Positions 62,550 through 64,000 of a stretch of DNA of 64,000 nt are shown piece by piece. Source of the DNA: CALKYB01 sp964510575 (lineage in GTDB: Bacteria; Bdellovibrionota_C; UBA2361; SZUA-149; CALKYB01); contig CAZECN010000001.1 in the NCBI GenBank assembly GCA_964510575.1, positions 1 through 64,000 of the forward strand. Direction: 5' to 3'. The notes beneath the pieces are model-generated. The model saw only the letters and a list, made by a program, of their open reading frames with translations, had not been told where the DNA came from and made no database searches. The translations under genes were made by a program, and so were the position numbers. The stretch's first letter is position 1. The number at the start of each line of letters is the position of its first letter.

Positions 62550-62965
62550 TCTGGGTAGTTTTAACATTACTTTTAGTAATCGCCGGATTTGTCTTTTTTT
62601 ATGTGAAGATAAAAATCCACTCTGTTGGTGCTTTGAGAAAAAGCTTACTTTCTAGGCCTGATATTAGGGCGAGGGTCTTGTTGTTGAAAGAAATGGGTGG
62701 GGTGGCCGCTTCTTATCAAAAACCCAGTGGGGTTGCTCTAGAGACGGTTCCTTTAGGTGGTGGACGAGTAGAGCTTAGAGAAGTGGAGGTCGAAACTGCG
62801 GTAGAACTTGAGGAGTCATCCGAGATTGTAAAAAAGCTTGATAGCATGGTGGATAACTTATCTTTAGAGGCATGCGCCGAACTGTCCAAGCACCAAAAAT
62901 TTTTCAATGATTATCAAAAATCAATTGCCAGACTTCGTTCTGCTCTTAAGGAAGTCTCATCTTGA
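62546..62965 (+). CDS. Small membrane-anchored protein, unknown
   Basis: A 139-aa protein with one N-terminal helix (IWVVLTLLLVIAGFVFFYVK), then a cytoplasmic region with an acidic stretch (EVEVETAVELEESSEIVKKL) and a C-terminal helix ending KSIARLRSALKEVSS. A helical coiled coil is likely. No family recognised. It lies in the same overlapping operon as the cyclophilin and the oxoamine-synthase-like gene. Confidence 0.6.
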   Translation: MIWVVLTLLLVIAGFVFFYVKIKIHSVGALRKSLLSRPDIRARVLLLKEMGGVAASYQKPSGVALETVPLGGGRVELREVEVETAVELEESSEIVKKLDSMVDNLSLEACAELSKHQKFFNDYQKSIARLRSALKEVSS

Positions 62966-64000
62966 GCCAACTTGTTTTTGAGCGCAGTGAAGGTGCTGCT
63001 CTAATCAAAGGAAGTGAAATTTTCACTTCTTTTTGTTCAACTGATTTTTTAGGTTTTTCACAAGATAATAGAGTTTTTCAAGCAGTTCGAGATGGTTTAA
63101 GTCGAGAAAATGAACTTTTAACTGGTCGTCGAGATACCTGCGGAGCTAGACCCTATCATCAGCGATTAGCTAAAGGCGTCTCTGCTTTTAGGGCCTCAGA
63201 AGAGGCCAGGCTATTCTCTTCCTTCGAAGAAATGTTGTTTGCTTTGATTTCTAACTCCAAGCAAGCCTTTTACAGTAATGTATTTATTTCATCTTCAATC
63301 CAGCGACAGGTTTGCGAAGGATTTTCCTTTGCTGGACTTGAGTTAAGTAACTTCGATTCAGCTGAGCCAGACCAATTAGAGGAGAAGTTAAGTAGGGTAC
63401 AGAATTCAGAAATAGACCGGAAGGTCTTAGTTTTAATTGAAAGCCTCTCACCAATTAATGGTCGAGTTGCCCCACTCAGGGCTTTTTTGAAAGTTTGTGA
63501 AAAAGCCCAGGCCACCATGTTGGTTGATGATAGTTTTGGTTTAGGTGTTTTAGGACTGTTGGGTAGTGGGGGGTTGGAAAAAGCAGGTATCCTTGATGAG
63601 GGTGTAACGTCTTTCTTTGATTTTAAACATACTCTTGGCTCGGTTGGAGCTGCGGTGGTTGGTTCTCGATTGGAAGTTGAGGGTCTTTTGGGTGAGGAAA
63701 AGGATGCGTATTTACTTCCTCTTTACTCAGTGTATGGAGTCGAGGCTGCCCTTGAGCTAACTGAGTTAGAGGTTCGTTCTCGAAGTAAACTTCGAGCTAA
63801 AGCACTCAGAGTGAGAGATGGTTTGATTTCAATGGGCTTAAGGGTGGAAGGAGATCCCGTTTCACCTGTGATTTTAATTAAGCTTGAAGATCCGTTGATA
63901 ATTTCTGAAATTGTAAGAGGTTTATTCGAAAGAAAAATAGTAGTCGATAAAGACTCCAGCGGAGTTAGGATTGTTATTAGATCGATCCATACACCAGCTC
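62962..64000 (+). CDS. Alpha-oxoamine-synthase-like PLP enzyme, 3' end outside window
   Basis: The frame starts at TTG 62962, inside the TGA stop overlap of the previous gene, and runs off the right edge (346 codons seen). It resembles the KBL/BioF/serine-palmitoyltransferase family: FCSTDFLGFSQDNRV (normally 'Y-x-S-N-D-Y-L-G'), RRDTCGARPYHQRLAKGV (normally 'SR...G-T-H-x-x-H'), VLIESLSPINGRVAPLRAFL, MLVDDSFGLGVLGLLG and FDFKHTLGSVGAAVVGS with the PLP Lys. The usual D-E-A-H is D-D-S-F, more like the LCB1-type subunit of serine palmitoyltransferase. It may be an acyltransferase for sphingolipid or a related lipid, or a non-catalytic partner. The 3' end must be seen to decide. Confidence 0.7.
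   Translation, partial: MSQLVFERSEGAALIKGSEIFTSFCSTDFLGFSQDNRVFQAVRDGLSRENELLTGRRDTCGARPYHQRLAKGVSAFRASEEARLFSSFEEMLFALISNSKQAFYSNVFISSSIQRQVCEGFSFAGLELSNFDSAEPDQLEEKLSRVQNSEIDRKVLVLIESLSPINGRVAPLRAFLKVCEKAQATMLVDDSFGLGVLGLLGSGGLEKAGILDEGVTSFFDFKHTLGSVGAAVVGSRLEVEGLLGEEKDAYLLPLYSVYGVEAALELTELEVRSRSKLRAKALRVRDGLISMGLRVEGDPVSPVILIKLEDPLIISEIVRGLFERKIVVDKDSSGVRIVIRSIHTPA

Noticed and set aside
1..64000. tRNA or rRNA genes
   Set aside because: I looked for T-arm (GGTTCGAATCC-like) and rRNA motifs on both strands and found none. A dedicated covariance search would settle it.

Overview
The window looks like a contiguous piece of a low-to-mid GC bacterial chromosome, probably from a deltaproteobacteria-like lineage in the broad sense (Myxococcota, Bdellovibrionota, SAR324 and relatives). 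The pointers are an MXAN_5187-C-terminal-domain-like protein, a paired b'/b F-ATPase gene arrangement without the a and c genes beside it, FG-GAP/VCBS repeat surface proteins and a bufferin-type metallophore cluster. The lineage is an inference. I found no transposase, integrase, phage gene, CRISPR array, rRNA or tRNA. TTG and GTG start codons are unusually common.

Layout. 1-5.2 kb: end of an RDD-like membrane gene, an ATP-grasp ligase-like gene, a GT4 glycosyltransferase and a degenerate Fic/winged-helix protein. 5.2-11.4 kb: F1Fo ATP synthase genes for b', b, delta, alpha, gamma, beta and epsilon, with a strong terminator-like hairpin between beta and epsilon. 11.8-19.1 kb: envelope glycan-type genes, namely two membrane sulfatase-fold proteins and two polytopic GT-C-like proteins. 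19.3-21.2 kb: a bufferin-type operon (DUF2282 precursor, DUF692, DUF2063) whose precursor carries a methionine-rich tail. 21.7-25.1 kb: pstSCAB phosphate transporter. 25.3-30.3 kb: two small conserved genes, then glmU-glmS-GroES-like. 30.5-39 kb: two large polytopic proteins alternating with two FG-GAP repeat proteins. 39-43.7 kb: TauE/SafE permease, an HslV-like protein with an N-terminal Ser, leucyl aminopeptidase, trpD and trpF. 44-48 kb: a sigma-region-2-only protein behind a structured leader, thiol peroxidase and small secreted unknowns. 48-50.9 kb: trpC-trpB-trpA on the minus strand. 51-54 kb: a lipoprotein, a YidB-like protein and purT. 54.3-58.8 kb: a Gld-type ABC system (ATPase, permease, GldG-like, DUF4340). 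58.8-64 kb: PBP1A, a secreted cyclophilin, two small membrane proteins and an alpha-oxoamine-synthase-like gene that runs off the window.

The most striking non-coding signal is a composite intergenic repeat of about 310 bp, present twice in opposite orientation (13737-14051 and 21354-21661), with a partial third copy near 36993-37070. It is built from 55-56 bp units with perfect inverted TATAC...GTATA ends around a core of three short hairpins. Hairpin stems differ between copies by compensating base changes, so secondary structure appears to be maintained. A second, unrelated structured repeat follows two stop codons (30345-30440 and 38930-39015).

The biology is mostly housekeeping (energy, amino-sugar and tryptophan synthesis, phosphate uptake, peptidoglycan) plus an envelope-glycan and surface-protein block. 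The best candidates for undescribed systems are the structured repeats, the Met-rich bufferin precursor, the pseudo-Fic regulator and the sigma-fragment gene with its leader.
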